Origin: Pseudomonas graminis
GTDB taxonomy: Bacteria; Pseudomonadota; Gammaproteobacteria; Pseudomonadales; Pseudomonadaceae
Direction: 5' to 3'
Assembly: GCF_900111735.1 (NCBI RefSeq)
Contig: NZ_FOHW01000001.1
Span: 237,312 to 301,311, forward strand
Length of the DNA: 64,000 bases
Of the stretch, positions 1-10,594 are shown piece after piece. The position numbers and the translations under genes are program-made. The notes beneath the pieces are model-generated. The model ran no database searches, had not been told where the DNA came from, and saw nothing but the letters and a program-made list of their open reading frames with translations. Numbering within the stretch: position 1 is the stretch's first letter; each line of letters opens with the position of its first letter.

Positions 1-1
1 G

Positions 2-1201
<1,200 letters not shown>

Positions 1202-1309
1202 CGGCCTATAGCCGGTAAACCTGTTGTACTGGTTACCGTAAAAAACGAACCACATATCGCTGTTGGCAAAAACGTCAGTGGCATTGGCCTTTCCTAGACG
1301 CTTGGAGAT

Positions 1310-1867
1310 ATGAGCATGAGCTACACGGATATTCCAGCTGGTAACGCGATCCCCGATGACTTCTTCACCGTTATCGAGATTCCTGCAAACCACTCGCCGA
1401 TCAAGTACGAGGTGGACAAGCCGAGTGGACAAATTTTCGTAGACCGCTTCCTCAGCACGCCCATGTTCTATCCGGCCAACTACGGGTTCATTCCAAATAC
1501 GTTGAGCGATGACGGAGACCCGTTGGACGTCTTGGTGATTTGCCCTTACCCGGTATCGCCTGGCGTTGTCATTCGTAGTCGCCCGGTTGGCGTGATGTAC
1601 ATGACGGACGAAGCTGGAGCGGATGCCAAGGTGATCGCGGTGCCTCATGAAAAACTAAGCTCTGTGTACAGCAACATAAAGGAATTCTCTGACCTCCCTG
1701 CATTACTCCTCGCACAGATCCAGCACTTCTTCGAAAGCTACAAGGCATTGGAGCCGGGTAAGTGGGTAAAGATGGGCCGTTGGGGGAGCGCAGATGAGGC
1801 CCGAGAAGAGATTCGCAAATCGGTAGCTACGTATAAACCAAAAAAGGGGGACCACTCGCCACATTAA
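1310..1867 (+). CDS. ppa: Inorganic pyrophosphatase, family I
   Basis: Hydrolyses PPi to two phosphates in the cytosol with Mg2+. The 185-residue length fits bacterial family I enzymes (about 175-180). It shows the hallmark DGDPLDVLV acidic motif, the [12 protein letters not shown] stretch, and the C-terminal KWVKMGRW region. The start has GGAG just upstream; an ATG two codons on is equally possible. It lies directly downstream of the enolase gene, probably in one transcript. The pairing of two fluoride-sensitive enzymes suggests a fluoride-tolerance module whose transporter and riboswitch would lie to the left, outside the window. That role is inferred; the family call is firm. Confidence 0.92.
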   Translation: MSMSYTDIPAGNAIPDDFFTVIEIPANHSPIKYEVDKPSGQIFVDRFLSTPMFYPANYGFIPNTLSDDGDPLDVLVICPYPVSPGVVIRSRPVGVMYMTDEAGADAKVIAVPHEKLSSVYSNIKEFSDLPALLLAQIQHFFESYKALEPGKWVKMGRWGSADEAREEIRKSVATYKPKKGDHSPH

Positions 1868-1998
1868 AGGATGTGGCCACCTGTGTACCGAGCTACGCTC
1901 CAAGCACTGCAATAATGTCACTGATGGCGAAGTAACCCAAGGACTGCATTCCTGAACGGACTAGAGATTCCCGAGGCATTTAAAGGGTGTCAGTTCAC

Positions 1999-3006
1999 TC
2001 AATGATAGCCTGCCTGATCGTTAACCTTTCCTCGGAACACGGAGTAGCTCCAAATGGTGTAGCCCAGAATGATCGGGATAATGAGCAGAGCACCTACAAG
2101 CATAAAACCTTGGCTTTGCGGGGGGGCTGCGGCATCCCAGATCGACGTCAACGGTGGGACGATGTTCGGCCACAGGCTGATGCCGAGGCCGCTGTAACCC
2201 AGAAAGATCAATACCAGGGTCAAGATAAAAGGCGCGTAGTGAGCACTGCTCGCCACGGCCCTGAACAACCCCCACATAGTCACCAACACTAGGACTGGCA
2301 CCGGCAGGAACCAGAACAGGTTCGGTAGGCAGAACCAGCGTGCAGCGATATCGCCATGGGCGAGCGGCGTCCATAAGCTGACCACGGCGATCACAGCCAG
2401 CAGTGCCAACGTCAAAGGACGGGCCAGGTTATGCATGGCTTTTTGCAGCACGCCTTCAGTTTTCATGATCAGCCAGGTGCAGCCAAGCAAGGCATACGCA
2501 ACTATCAGCGCAGCGCCGCAGAACAGACTGAACGGCGTCAGCCAGTCTAGGCCGCCCCCGGCGTACTGGCGATCGACCACCGGGAGGCCGTCGATGTAGG
2601 CGCCCAACGCCACGCCCTGGAAGAAGGTCGCCACCAGGGAGCCGCCGATAAAGGCCTTGTCCCAGATGTGGCGCTTCTCGTCAGTGGCCTTGAAACGGAA
2701 CTCGAAGGCCACGCCGCGGAAAATCAGCCCGAACAGCATGAAAATCAGCGGCAGGTACAGGGCCGACAGGACCACCGAATAGGCCAGCGGGAAGGCGCCG
2801 AACAACGCCGCGCCGCCAAGCACGAGCCAGGTTTCGTTGCCGTCCCAGACAGGCGCGACCGTGTTCATCATTACGTCGCGATCGCCCGAGCCCTTCATGA
2901 AAGGAAAAAGAATGCCAATCCCTAGGTCAAAGCCGTCCATAATTACGTACATCATGATGCCGAAGATGATGATCACGGCCCAAATCAGCGGAAGATCAAT
3001 GCCCAT
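1999..3006 (-). CDS. cioB: Cytochrome bd-type quinol oxidase subunit II (CioB-like)
   Basis: Membrane subunit II of a bd-type quinol oxidase that reduces O2 to water without proton pumping. The protein has 335 residues, many hydrophobic helices, and the subunit II signature near the N-terminus (YVIMDGFDLGIGILFPF) followed by APVWDGNETWLVLGG. It begins 3 bp after the subunit I stop, so the two are translated together. It is convergent with ppa and separated from it by about 130 bp. The short-Q-loop type of its partner points to the cyanide-insensitive CIO subclass. Confidence 0.93.
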   Translation of the reverse strand: MGIDLPLIWAVIIIFGIMMYVIMDGFDLGIGILFPFMKGSGDRDVMMNTVAPVWDGNETWLVLGGAALFGAFPLAYSVVLSALYLPLIFMLFGLIFRGVAFEFRFKATDEKRHIWDKAFIGGSLVATFFQGVALGAYIDGLPVVDRQYAGGGLDWLTPFSLFCGAALIVAYALLGCTWLIMKTEGVLQKAMHNLARPLTLALLAVIAVVSLWTPLAHGDIAARWFCLPNLFWFLPVPVLVLVTMWGLFRAVASSAHYAPFILTLVLIFLGYSGLGISLWPNIVPPLTSIWDAAAPPQSQGFMLVGALLIIPIILGYTIWSYSVFRGKVNDQAGYH

Positions 3007-3009
3007 GAG

Positions 3010-4437
3010 TCAATGCCCCTTGTGATGGCTATCAGCATCGCCACCGTGGGCGGCAGATAGAGGACGGGCAGGTGTTCGCAGATGGCCAGGCCCACCGTGG
3101 CTAAGCGCGTCGCCTTCGTGATTTTGGGGTCCTTTACGTACCAGGCGCATCATGTAGCCCAAGCCGGTTCCGAAAAGCGCGAAATAAACCAGGACAAACA
3201 GCACTAAGGTAATGCTCATCTGCGCCACGCTATGGTTCGACGAAGCATCGGCAGTGCGCAGCAGTCCATACACTACCCAAGGCTGACGACCGATTTCAGT
3301 GGTAAACCAGCCGGCCAATAGGGCGATCAGCCCTGACGGCCCCATAAGCATCAGGAAGTATAAGAACGAGCGGCACCGGTAGAGCGTGCCGCGCTTTCGC
3401 AACCATAGACTCCACAGTCCAGTGAAAATCATCAGCATTCCCAAGCCAACCATGATACGGAACGACCAGAACACGATAGTCGAGTTGGGGCGATCCTCCG
3501 GCGCAAAGGATGCCAAGGCAGGAATCTGACGATCCAGGCTGTGGGTAAGGATCAAACTGCCCAAGTAGGGAATCTCGACGGAAAACCGGGTCTTCTCAGC
3601 CTTCATATCGGGCCAGCCAAACAGGATCAACGGCGTCGGCTCATTGCCCACGTTTTCCCAGTGGCCCTCTATTGCCGCAATTTTTGCCGGCTGATGCTCC
3701 AAAGTGTTCAACCCGTGAGCATCGCCCACCACGGCTTGTATCGGCGCCACAATCAACGCCATCCACATCGCCATTGATAACATTCGACGGACGGCCGGGT
3801 TATCGCGACCTCCCAACAGGTGCCAGGCTGCTGAAGCGCCGACAAAGAACGCCGTTGCCACGAAGGCAGCAATCGACATGTGCACCAGGCGGTAAGGAAA
3901 AGACGGATTGAAGATAATCTTCAGCCAGTCCATCGGAATCACTTGACCATGATCAATTTTGAAGCCCTGTGGGGTTTGCATCCAGCTATTAGAGGCGAGA
4001 ATCCAGAACGAGGAAACCAAGGTGCCAACGGCCACCATCACGGTAGAAAAGAAATGTAGGCCACGGCCGACTCTACTCCAACCAAAAAGCATCACACCCA
4101 AGAATCCAGCTTCAAGAAAGAAAGCCGTCAGTACCTCGTAGGTCAGTAGGGTCCCCGTTATAGGGCCGGCGAAATACGAAAATCTGCTCCAATTGGTACC
4201 GAACTCATACGCCATGACCAATCCTGACACCACACCCATACCGAAGTTGACTGCGAAGATTTTGATCCAAAAGTGGTATAAGGTCCGATAGGTATTGTCA
4301 TGCGTCCTCAACCAAAGACCTTCCAACACTGCTAGATAAGCAGCCAGCCCGACGGTAACTGCCGGGAACAGGATGTGGAATGAAACGGTGAAAGCGAACT
4401 GCATTCGCGCGAGGTCAAGAGCTTGAAGATCGAACAT
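3010..4437 (-). CDS. cioA: Cytochrome bd-type quinol oxidase subunit I (CioA-like)
   Basis: Haem-bearing subunit I that oxidises quinol and reduces O2. The start was moved to MFDLQALDLAR because AGGAGG sits 7 bp before that ATG. The 475-residue protein carries the b595 His region (FAFTVSFHILFPAV), the two helix-III glutamates (TYEVLTAFFLEAGF), and the GRQPWVVYG motif. The quinol loop is short, as in Pseudomonas CioA rather than E. coli CydA. The C-terminus is His-rich (SAAHGGDADSHHKGH). It forms an operon with cioB. Its place beside sulfite and fluoride genes suggests respiration under inhibitory conditions. Confidence 0.93.
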   Translation of the reverse strand: MFDLQALDLARMQFAFTVSFHILFPAVTVGLAAYLAVLEGLWLRTHDNTYRTLYHFWIKIFAVNFGMGVVSGLVMAYEFGTNWSRFSYFAGPITGTLLTYEVLTAFFLEAGFLGVMLFGWSRVGRGLHFFSTVMVAVGTLVSSFWILASNSWMQTPQGFKIDHGQVIPMDWLKIIFNPSFPYRLVHMSIAAFVATAFFVGASAAWHLLGGRDNPAVRRMLSMAMWMALIVAPIQAVVGDAHGLNTLEHQPAKIAAIEGHWENVGNEPTPLILFGWPDMKAEKTRFSVEIPYLGSLILTHSLDRQIPALASFAPEDRPNSTIVFWSFRIMVGLGMLMIFTGLWSLWLRKRGTLYRCRSFLYFLMLMGPSGLIALLAGWFTTEIGRQPWVVYGLLRTADASSNHSVAQMSITLVLFVLVYFALFGTGLGYMMRLVRKGPQNHEGDALSHGGPGHLRTPARPLSAAHGGDADSHHKGH

Positions 4438-4482
4438 ATCGTGGCCTCCTAATGGCAATTTCGTATCAATAGAGGAAGCGTC

Positions 4483-5091
4483 TTGTCAGTGTCGACTCAC
4501 CAAGGCACCGCCCCCCTCGGGATTTCGCTTGAAGCGCGAGAAATTTTTCTGCTGATGCCGAACGTTGCGCAACTGACGCGCTGGGTGATTTCCCAGTCCA
4601 CGGGCGACAAAACCTTGCCGTATTTCGATCCGTTGGATGGCGGCGTCTACGCCAAAATATTGATATTGCTAGAGTCACCCGCGCGAACGGTCAGTCGTGC
4701 ACGGTATGTCTCACGAGACAATCCGGGGCCTGCACAACGCAACCTCAAAAGTTTCATGGAACAGGTTGGGTTGGAACGCCGAGAGACCGTTATCTGGAAT
4801 CTATATCCTTGGCTGCCCGATCTTGAAAAGCCCAAGGCGTCGCTCCGCAGGGCGCAAATTGAGGAGGGAATTGAGAAGCTAATCACGCTGCTTCCGCATT
4901 TTCCTGATCTCGCGACTGTCGTATTTGCCGGACGTGTCGCTCAGCAGGCGATGCTGCGGGTTCGACACGCCTTTCCCGATATCTCATTGCTCGAGATGCC
5001 ACACCCCAGCCCGCTTTCTGTTTGCACTCACCCGAGTGTTCGGCAACGCATCCTATCCACGCTGCGTGACGCCAAACAGTCGATTGAGTAG
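4483..5091 (+). CDS. Uracil-DNA glycosylase superfamily protein
   Basis: Probably excises uracil or a related base from DNA, or is a family member of unknown substrate. The 202-residue protein has a UDG-like motif A region (ILILLESPA), a segment SRDNPGPAQRNLKSFM, NLYPW, and a C-terminal HPSPLS resembling motif B. I used the TTG start behind AGAGGAAG; a GTG two codons later or an ATG near 4554 are alternatives. It starts 45 bp from cioA on the opposite strand and converges with the TDT transporter, its stop only 8 bp from that stop. No partner gene explains its presence here. Confidence 0.75.
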   Translation: MSVSTHQGTAPLGISLEAREIFLLMPNVAQLTRWVISQSTGDKTLPYFDPLDGGVYAKILILLESPARTVSRARYVSRDNPGPAQRNLKSFMEQVGLERRETVIWNLYPWLPDLEKPKASLRRAQIEEGIEKLITLLPHFPDLATVVFAGRVAQQAMLRVRHAFPDISLLEMPHPSPLSVCTHPSVRQRILSTLRDAKQSIE

Positions 5092-5099
5092 CCAAAGGT

Positions 5100-6269
5100 T
5101 CAGGGTTTGCTCATCTTGTTCAGCGAGGCGATGCAGGGCGAGATGAACAAGTTGCCGCGATACGCGCCTACCAAAGTTTTGGCCGCGACGATGATCCACA
5201 TGATCGCAAGCAGCAATACCAGTACCACGCCCACAAAATTGAAGAACGCGAGGTGCAACATGGAGCCCAATTTAAGGGTAGTCACCGCATACACGCCTAG
5301 CGGAAAGGTGAAACCCCACCAGCCGAGGTTGAAAGGAATACCCTCCCTGAAGTAGCGACCGGTAATCAGCAGCGCCAAAACCATCCACCACAATCCAAGC
5401 CCCCAAAACAGCACACCACCGATCAAGCCAATGCCCTCGGCAACGCCTCCGATGCCGGCCATTCCATGAGCGGCGAAGATCGCCGGAGCGTCGCTGCCGA
5501 GTACCAGCATCCCCAACGCACCAGTACCAATGGGCCCTAATGAAAGCCAGCTCGATGCCGCCATGCTCTCATGAGGCAATTTATGCAATGCCATGCGCAG
5601 CAGCAGAATCACCAGAATACTCAAGGCAACGGGCACTGAGTATGCCCATAGCACGTAGCTGGTGATCAACAGGGTGAACTGTGCACTCGCATCAGCAAGG
5701 TGCGGCGCCAGTAGCCCACCACTGGCGGCGGCTACCTCGGCCGCAACCACAGGTAGCAGCCATACTGCTGTCATCTGGTCGATACTGTGCTGCTGGCGGG
5801 TAAACATCATGAACGGGATCAGAACCCCGCACGCCAACGCCATGGCGACATCGATCCACCACAGGACTTCAGCTAAAGCGACAACCCCATCCCCCCAGCG
5901 TGGCAAGCCATAAAGGAGAAATCCGTTGATGATTGTCGCCAGCCCCATGGGGATGGTTCCAAAAAACATCGACACGGTGGAGTGACCGAAGATCTGTTTG
6001 GCTTCATTAAAGAACAGGGCCCAGCGGCTTGCGTACAACACCGTAAAGAGGCAAAACAACGCGATATTGAAAAACCACAAGGCTTCACCTAACACTTTGG
6101 GCCACTGCGCGGCAAATGGCAGTTGGCCCAAAGCCAGAGCCAGAATCCCGGTGCCCATCGTGGCGGCGAACCAGTTAGGTGTGAACTGCCGGATCGCTTC
6201 TCGTGGATTGGACAATGCTGCCAGTGGATGGCTGCCGCCCATAATCGCTGCGAGTCGTGTATCACTCAT
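5100..6269 (-). CDS. TDT-family transporter, probable sulfite exporter
   Basis: Inner-membrane transporter of the tellurite-resistance/dicarboxylate (SLAC1/TehA/Ssu1) family. The 389-residue protein has about ten hydrophobic helices and the typical N-terminal signature FTPNWFAATMGTGILALAL. Family members export sulfite (yeast Ssu1), conduct anions (SLAC1) or transport malate. The gene is divergent from a LysR regulator and lies two genes from a sulfite dehydrogenase operon, so sulfite export is the best-supported substrate. This is an inference from context. Confidence 0.85.
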   Translation of the reverse strand: MSDTRLAAIMGGSHPLAALSNPREAIRQFTPNWFAATMGTGILALALGQLPFAAQWPKVLGEALWFFNIALFCLFTVLYASRWALFFNEAKQIFGHSTVSMFFGTIPMGLATIINGFLLYGLPRWGDGVVALAEVLWWIDVAMALACGVLIPFMMFTRQQHSIDQMTAVWLLPVVAAEVAAASGGLLAPHLADASAQFTLLITSYVLWAYSVPVALSILVILLLRMALHKLPHESMAASSWLSLGPIGTGALGMLVLGSDAPAIFAAHGMAGIGGVAEGIGLIGGVLFWGLGLWWMVLALLITGRYFREGIPFNLGWWGFTFPLGVYAVTTLKLGSMLHLAFFNFVGVVLVLLLAIMWIIVAAKTLVGAYRGNLFISPCIASLNKMSKP

Positions 6270-6384
6270 TTTCGCGCTCCCGCTTCAGTGTTCATTCAAT
6301 GTGACTTGCCTGAAGTATAGCTTGATGAGGTTAGCGGCTAAACGGATAGTATAGGTTTACGTTACCTGTTAAAGAGGTAGAAAA
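6270..6384. promoter_or_regulatory. Divergent TDT/LysR control region
   Basis: This 115-bp spacer separates the TDT transporter from the LysR gene. It contains a perfect TTAGC-G-GCTAA palindrome at 6331-6341 and an AGGT-N7-ACCT dyad at 6353-6367, which fits the T-N11-A style of LysR boxes. These are likely binding sites for the divergent regulator, not proven ones. Confidence 0.45.
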
Positions 6385-7281
6385 TTGAAGTTAAGCCTAC
6401 GTCAATTGCAAATCTTCTGCGCCATTGCGCAACAGGGCAGCACCACCAGCGCGGCCATCGCTGTGTCACTTTCGCAATCGGCCACCAGCGCCGCACTCAA
6501 CGAGTTGGAAAGCGCCTTGGATACCCGGCTTTTCGATCGCGTAGGCAAACGCTTGGTGTTAAACAATAACGGCCAAGCATTACTGCCCCAGGCCAGAAGC
6601 ATGCTTGAGAACGCGTTGCAGATAGAAAACAGCTTCCTTCCAGGGCATGCAGAGCTGAAGACTCGCTTGCGGGTAGGCTGTAGTACCACTATAGGCAACT
6701 ATGTTTTGCCATTGATACTTGGCGAGTTACGCCAATCGGCTCCGCACCTGCGGGTCGATGTTGATATGGCCAACAGCATGGCTATCGCCCGGAAGGTCGC
6801 AGATTTCGAGATTGATATGGGACTGATTGAGGGACCGTGCCACTTGCCCGAACTGAGTGCCGAACCTTGGCTTGTAGATGAACTGCTCATTGTAGCGGGC
6901 CAACGTCACCCTTTAGCACTCAAGTCGCAGGTCACCCTTGATGACCTGCGTACTGCTGAGTGGCTTCTCCGCGAACCTGGCTCGGGCACTCGGGAGGAAG
7001 TCGAACAGTTGCTGTTGCGTCACCTGCACGACCTCGCTGAAACCCGCCAGATCGGCAGCTCAGAAGCCATCAAACACGTCCTTGCACAAGGCATCGGCAT
7101 CAGTTGCCTGTCGAGCAGGGTCGTTCGGGATCTGCTGACTTCTCAAGACCTGATTGAACTGCCGCATGCGTTGCCTGGGCTGAGCCGGCGCTTTTTTCTG
7201 ATCCGCCACCGGGAAAAATTCATCTCGTCCGGACTTGAACGGTTCTGGCAAAGTTGCACTCAGTTTGCGAGCCAAAGCTAA
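6385..7281 (+). CDS. LysR-family transcriptional regulator
   Basis: Cytosolic DNA-binding regulator of the LysR type (298 residues). An N-terminal winged HTH spans about residues 1-60 (LRQLQIFCAIAQQGSTTSAA, SQSATSAALNELESAL), followed by a two-lobed effector domain to the C-terminus. The start codon is TTG, supported by AAAGAGG about 7 bp upstream. It is transcribed away from the TDT transporter and towards the beta-propeller and sulfite dehydrogenase genes, so it probably controls both sides in response to sulfite or a related sulfur compound. Confidence 0.9.
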   Translation: MKLSLRQLQIFCAIAQQGSTTSAAIAVSLSQSATSAALNELESALDTRLFDRVGKRLVLNNNGQALLPQARSMLENALQIENSFLPGHAELKTRLRVGCSTTIGNYVLPLILGELRQSAPHLRVDVDMANSMAIARKVADFEIDMGLIEGPCHLPELSAEPWLVDELLIVAGQRHPLALKSQVTLDDLRTAEWLLREPGSGTREEVEQLLLRHLHDLAETRQIGSSEAIKHVLAQGIGISCLSSRVVRDLLTSQDLIELPHALPGLSRRFFLIRHREKFISSGLERFWQSCTQFASQS

Positions 7282-7439
7282 CGAAATCTATTTGAAAAGT
7301 AGGTAACTACTACCACAACAACTTGTTTTCGGAATTTATCCCAAGCGCTTAAGGTCAACTCATTGTCTAGCAGCAATCAGCGAGCTGCATTTGCCAAGGC
7401 GCAATCTCACGCCTGGCTGCCCCTTGTGAGGAACCTCTG

Positions 7440-8432
7440 ATGAATGTGATCAAGAAAACAGTGACTGCACTGGCGTTGGGTATCGCGCTCGCCGCATCAA
7501 TGAGTGCGTCGGCAGCGGAAGATCGCTGGACCTTCGATGGTGATATTCATAACAACTCACTGGCTGTCAGCCCTGACGAATCGACAGCCGTAGTCTCCTA
7601 CAGTCAGCGTCCTGACGTGGTGGTCTACGACTTGAAAACCGGCAAGGTTCGTCAGGTTCTCACCGGCTATATCACGCCACGCAACATTGTCTTTTCTCCA
7701 AACGGCGATGTGTTCTACCTTTCCGACAGCAGCTTAGGGGTCGTTCGTAAGATCGACACCAAAACATTAAAAGTCATCGCAGATCTTCCGTTAGGTGCAG
7801 GTGCTTTTGGTACCACGCTCAGCAAGGATGGGAGCCTGCTCTACGTCAACAACGAGGCCGCCAGCACCTTGTCGGTTATTGACCTTGATCACCAACGACC
7901 AGTAGCTGTGGTACCTGGCTTCTCCCAACCGCGCCAAGGCATCCGAGTAAGCCCTGACGGCAAAACCGTCTATGTCACCAACTTTCTTGGCGACAAAATC
8001 ACCCTGGTCGACAGCAAGACCAATAAGATCGAAGGTGAGATCACTGGCTTCAACAAGTTGCGCGCCATCTCCATATCGGCCGACGGCAATACGCTGTACG
8101 CGGCTAACAGCGGCAGTAACAGCATCGCAGTTGTCGACACTCAAAAACGCGCTATCACAACCACCGTTATGGTGGGCAAAGACCCCTACGGTGCAGCCCT
8201 GACTCCAGACGGACTGCACGTCTACTCGGGTAACCTGGGTGACAACACCCTGTCAGTGATAGACACCAAAACGCTGAAAGTGACGACCACTGTGACCGGT
8301 TTGAAGGCACCCCGCCAGGCCATTGTCTTCACCAAAGACAAGTCGAAGGCTTATGTCCTCAACGAGGACCTGAGCATCTCCACCGTCGATCTCGCCAGCA
8401 ACAAGGTGGTATCGACGCTCAAGGCTGACTGA
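7440..8432 (+). CDS. Secreted YVTN/YncE-like beta-propeller protein
   Basis: Predicted periplasmic beta-propeller of 330 residues. A Sec signal peptide (about residues 1-26, ending ASMSASAAED) is followed by repeated blades containing YVTN-type strands, for example VYVTNFLGDKITLVDSKT and LYAANSGSNSIAVVDTQ. Members of this group act as binding or scaffold proteins. No catalytic residues are evident. It precedes the sulfite dehydrogenase gene by about 60 bp, with a hairpin between them, and may belong to the same regulon. Confidence 0.85.
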   Translation: MNVIKKTVTALALGIALAASMSASAAEDRWTFDGDIHNNSLAVSPDESTAVVSYSQRPDVVVYDLKTGKVRQVLTGYITPRNIVFSPNGDVFYLSDSSLGVVRKIDTKTLKVIADLPLGAGAFGTTLSKDGSLLYVNNEAASTLSVIDLDHQRPVAVVPGFSQPRQGIRVSPDGKTVYVTNFLGDKITLVDSKTNKIEGEITGFNKLRAISISADGNTLYAANSGSNSIAVVDTQKRAITTTVMVGKDPYGAALTPDGLHVYSGNLGDNTLSVIDTKTLKVTTTVTGLKAPRQAIVFTKDKSKAYVLNEDLSISTVDLASNKVVSTLKAD

Positions 8433-8442
8433 TCGAAACAAC

Positions 8443-8464
8443 GCAGGCCTTCTCGAGGGCCTGC
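8443..8464 (+). terminator. Hairpin between beta-propeller and sulfite dehydrogenase genes
   Basis: Perfect 7-bp stem GCAGGCC/GGCCTGC with an 8-nt loop just after the beta-propeller stop. There is no U-run, so it is more likely an attenuating or RNA-processing element than a full terminator. Confidence 0.4.
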
Positions 8465-8491
8465 TGATACTCCACGACCTGGTGAATAATA

Positions 8492-9727
8492 ATGAATGGA
8501 AGTGATGAGTTCTGGATGATGAATCGCCGTCGTTTACTCGGGTTGGCCACTAGCGCTGGTCTCGCTAGCCTGCTTCCGCGCCAAGCCCTTTCTGGAACGG
8601 ACTTGGCGCAACTAGATAGGATCGAATCCGCAGAGTCCGAACGACGCCTTGTACGTTTTCCAGAGAAAACGGGACTGATTCTGATTACTGATCGTCCGCC
8701 GCAGTTGGAAACGCCGCTGCATTATTTTCGCCAGGACCTGACGCCTAACGAAGCCTATTTTGTTCGGTGGCATCTGTCGGGGTATCCAACTCAGGTCGAT
8801 ACGCGAACCTTTCGACTGCGTCTCGATGGCCAGGTTGCCAATCCTCAGTCTTTTTCTCTTGATGCCTTGGTCAACGAGTTCGAGCCCGTGACACTGGTGG
8901 CCATGAACCAATGTTCAGGCAATGCCAGAAGCTTGTTTGGTCCTAAACCTCCTGGTGGGCAATGGCAATTTGGCGCGATGGGAAATGCACAGTGGACAGG
9001 CGTTCGCCTCAAGGACCTCCTTGATCGTGCAGGTGTTAAAGCAGGAGCAGTCGAGGTGGCAATTTCTGGGCTGGATGAGTCGCCAATGCCAGGCTTGCCA
9101 AAGATCGTGAAGTCATTGAAGTTTGACCATGCCAATGATGGTGATGTGATGGTTGCATACGCAATGAATGGCGCACCACTGCCGATGCTCAATGGCTTTC
9201 CATTGCGCTTAGTGGTACCCGGTTGGTACGCGACTTACTGGATTAAATCATTGGCTCACATTGAGGTGCTAGATAAACCTTTAAGCAATATTTGGATGAA
9301 CCAAGCCTACCGAATTCCTGATAATCCAGAGATCAACGAGGAGCCAGGAAACCTCTCCAAGAAAACGGTACCCATCAACCGCTTTGTCACTCACTCCGTA
9401 TTCGTACGTCCAGAACCCGAAGAACTATTGCTTGTAAATCATCCATACATGCTAGAGGGCTTAGCCAATGATGGCGGCGATGGTATCGCTCGGGTTGAGG
9501 TTTCAGTTGACGGCGGGCGTACTTGGGCAGATGCGACGCTCGACCCCGAGATCGGCCGGTTCTCTTGGCGTCGGTGGCGCTTCGTATGGACCCCCCTTGA
9601 CAAAGGCCGATACACGTTCAAGGTCCGCGCCACCAACCGCGCCGGGCAAGGTCAACTGACCACCCAGTGGAATCGGGGAGGCTATGCGCGCCGGGTTATC
9701 GAACAAACCACTGGAATGGTGGTGTGA
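8492..9727 (+). CDS. Sulfite dehydrogenase, molybdopterin subunit (SorA-like)
   Basis: Oxidises sulfite to sulfate in the periplasm and passes electrons to cytochrome c. A Tat signal (NRRRLLGLATSAG) lies near the N-terminus, so export of a folded Mo enzyme is expected. An ATG at 8516 or 8519 would give a shorter leader. The molybdopterin domain carries the conserved Cys ligand in QCSGNARSLF (Cys141) and GAMGNAQWTGVRLKDLL. The C-terminal third is the Mo-cofactor dimerisation domain. Two cytochrome c genes and a terminal oxidase follow with overlaps. Other members of the fold (YedY-like) have different substrates, but the cytochrome partner favours SorA-type sulfite oxidation. Confidence 0.85.
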   Translation: MNGSDEFWMMNRRRLLGLATSAGLASLLPRQALSGTDLAQLDRIESAESERRLVRFPEKTGLILITDRPPQLETPLHYFRQDLTPNEAYFVRWHLSGYPTQVDTRTFRLRLDGQVANPQSFSLDALVNEFEPVTLVAMNQCSGNARSLFGPKPPGGQWQFGAMGNAQWTGVRLKDLLDRAGVKAGAVEVAISGLDESPMPGLPKIVKSLKFDHANDGDVMVAYAMNGAPLPMLNGFPLRLVVPGWYATYWIKSLAHIEVLDKPLSNIWMNQAYRIPDNPEINEEPGNLSKKTVPINRFVTHSVFVRPEPEELLLVNHPYMLEGLANDGGDGIARVEVSVDGGRTWADATLDPEIGRFSWRRWRFVWTPLDKGRYTFKVRATNRAGQGQLTTQWNRGGYARRVIEQTTGMVV

Positions 9728-9728
9728 G

Positions 9729-10091
9729 ATGACGACATTTCTCCAGCCTAGAATGCTCTTTTTTGCCTTGATGTGTAGCCTACCTATTTGGATACCAAGC
9801 GCCTTTGCGGCCGAGGAACCGAAGGTCGATTTTGGTGCTCCCGTGCACTCAATCACTGTTCCCCACGACGAGCCCTACTTGCCGGACGGTCCGGGGCGCA
9901 GCGAATTTCTGGCACAATGCGTGATCTGCCATTCTCCTCGTTACGTTACCAACCAACCTGCATTTCCGCGTAAAACCTGGGCGGCTGAGGTCGCCAAAAT
10001 GCGCGACGAATATGGAGCGCCCATCCCCGACGAAGCCGTACAACCAATCATCGATTATCTGATGTTCTTCAATGGCAAGGAGACACCATGA
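9729..10091 (+). CDS. Periplasmic cytochrome c subunit (SorB-like)
   Basis: Small mono-haem cytochrome c of 120 residues, expected to take electrons from the molybdopterin subunit. Signal peptide at about residues 1-25, haem motif CVICH, and a downstream Met that could be the axial ligand. The start is the ATG immediately after the sorA-like stop. It overlaps the next gene by 4 bp (ATGA), a sign of translational coupling. Confidence 0.82.
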   Translation: MTTFLQPRMLFFALMCSLPIWIPSAFAAEEPKVDFGAPVHSITVPHDEPYLPDGPGRSEFLAQCVICHSPRYVTNQPAFPRKTWAAEVAKMRDEYGAPIPDEAVQPIIDYLMFFNGKETP

Positions 10092-10594
10092 GTGATCCTG
10101 TTCGCGACACATCGGCCCATGGGATTTCCCGAACTGCATTGGCTATGTTGATTGGTGTATTGGCGCTCGGCACGTTGATATCTTGGAAGGTCATCGGCAC
10201 CCACGGCGCCTCGGATATCACCCGACGAGGAGATGCTCTCCCGTCGCGAGTGGACTCAACAGATAAGGTCGAGTTGACCACTGCATTGGTCGGCGCAGGC
10301 GCAATTGTGGTCCAACAGCGTTGCGCAGGGTGTCATGACGCGACTCAACGTTCGGTAGGTCCTAGCTGGAATGCAGTCCTTGCACGATATAAATCTGTAA
10401 TTGGGACGAAGCCGCTTAATCACGAAGCATTGGCTGTCATGGTCGCTGCCATTTCCCATCCCCAACCAGGATGGGATGGTTATTCTGCAGGGCCTACGGA
10501 CATAACACTGACGCCGGAGGAGCGATCAGGAACGGCAGCATGGATTCTAAGCCGCTCCAAAACCGTTTCGTTGAAGGAGCTAAGCCATGAGTAG
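10088..10594 (+). CDS. Membrane-anchored cytochrome c
   Basis: Cytochrome c of 168 residues with one N-terminal membrane anchor (about 15-36) and a haem motif CAGCH. It probably relays electrons from the sulfite dehydrogenase cytochrome to the terminal oxidase. It overlaps the upstream gene by 4 bp and the oxidase subunit I gene by 8 bp, so the whole set is one operon. I do not recognise a named family. Confidence 0.8.
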   Translation: MSDPVRDTSAHGISRTALAMLIGVLALGTLISWKVIGTHGASDITRRGDALPSRVDSTDKVELTTALVGAGAIVVQQRCAGCHDATQRSVGPSWNAVLARYKSVIGTKPLNHEALAVMVAAISHPQPGWDGYSAGPTDITLTPEERSGTAAWILSRSKTVSLKELSHE

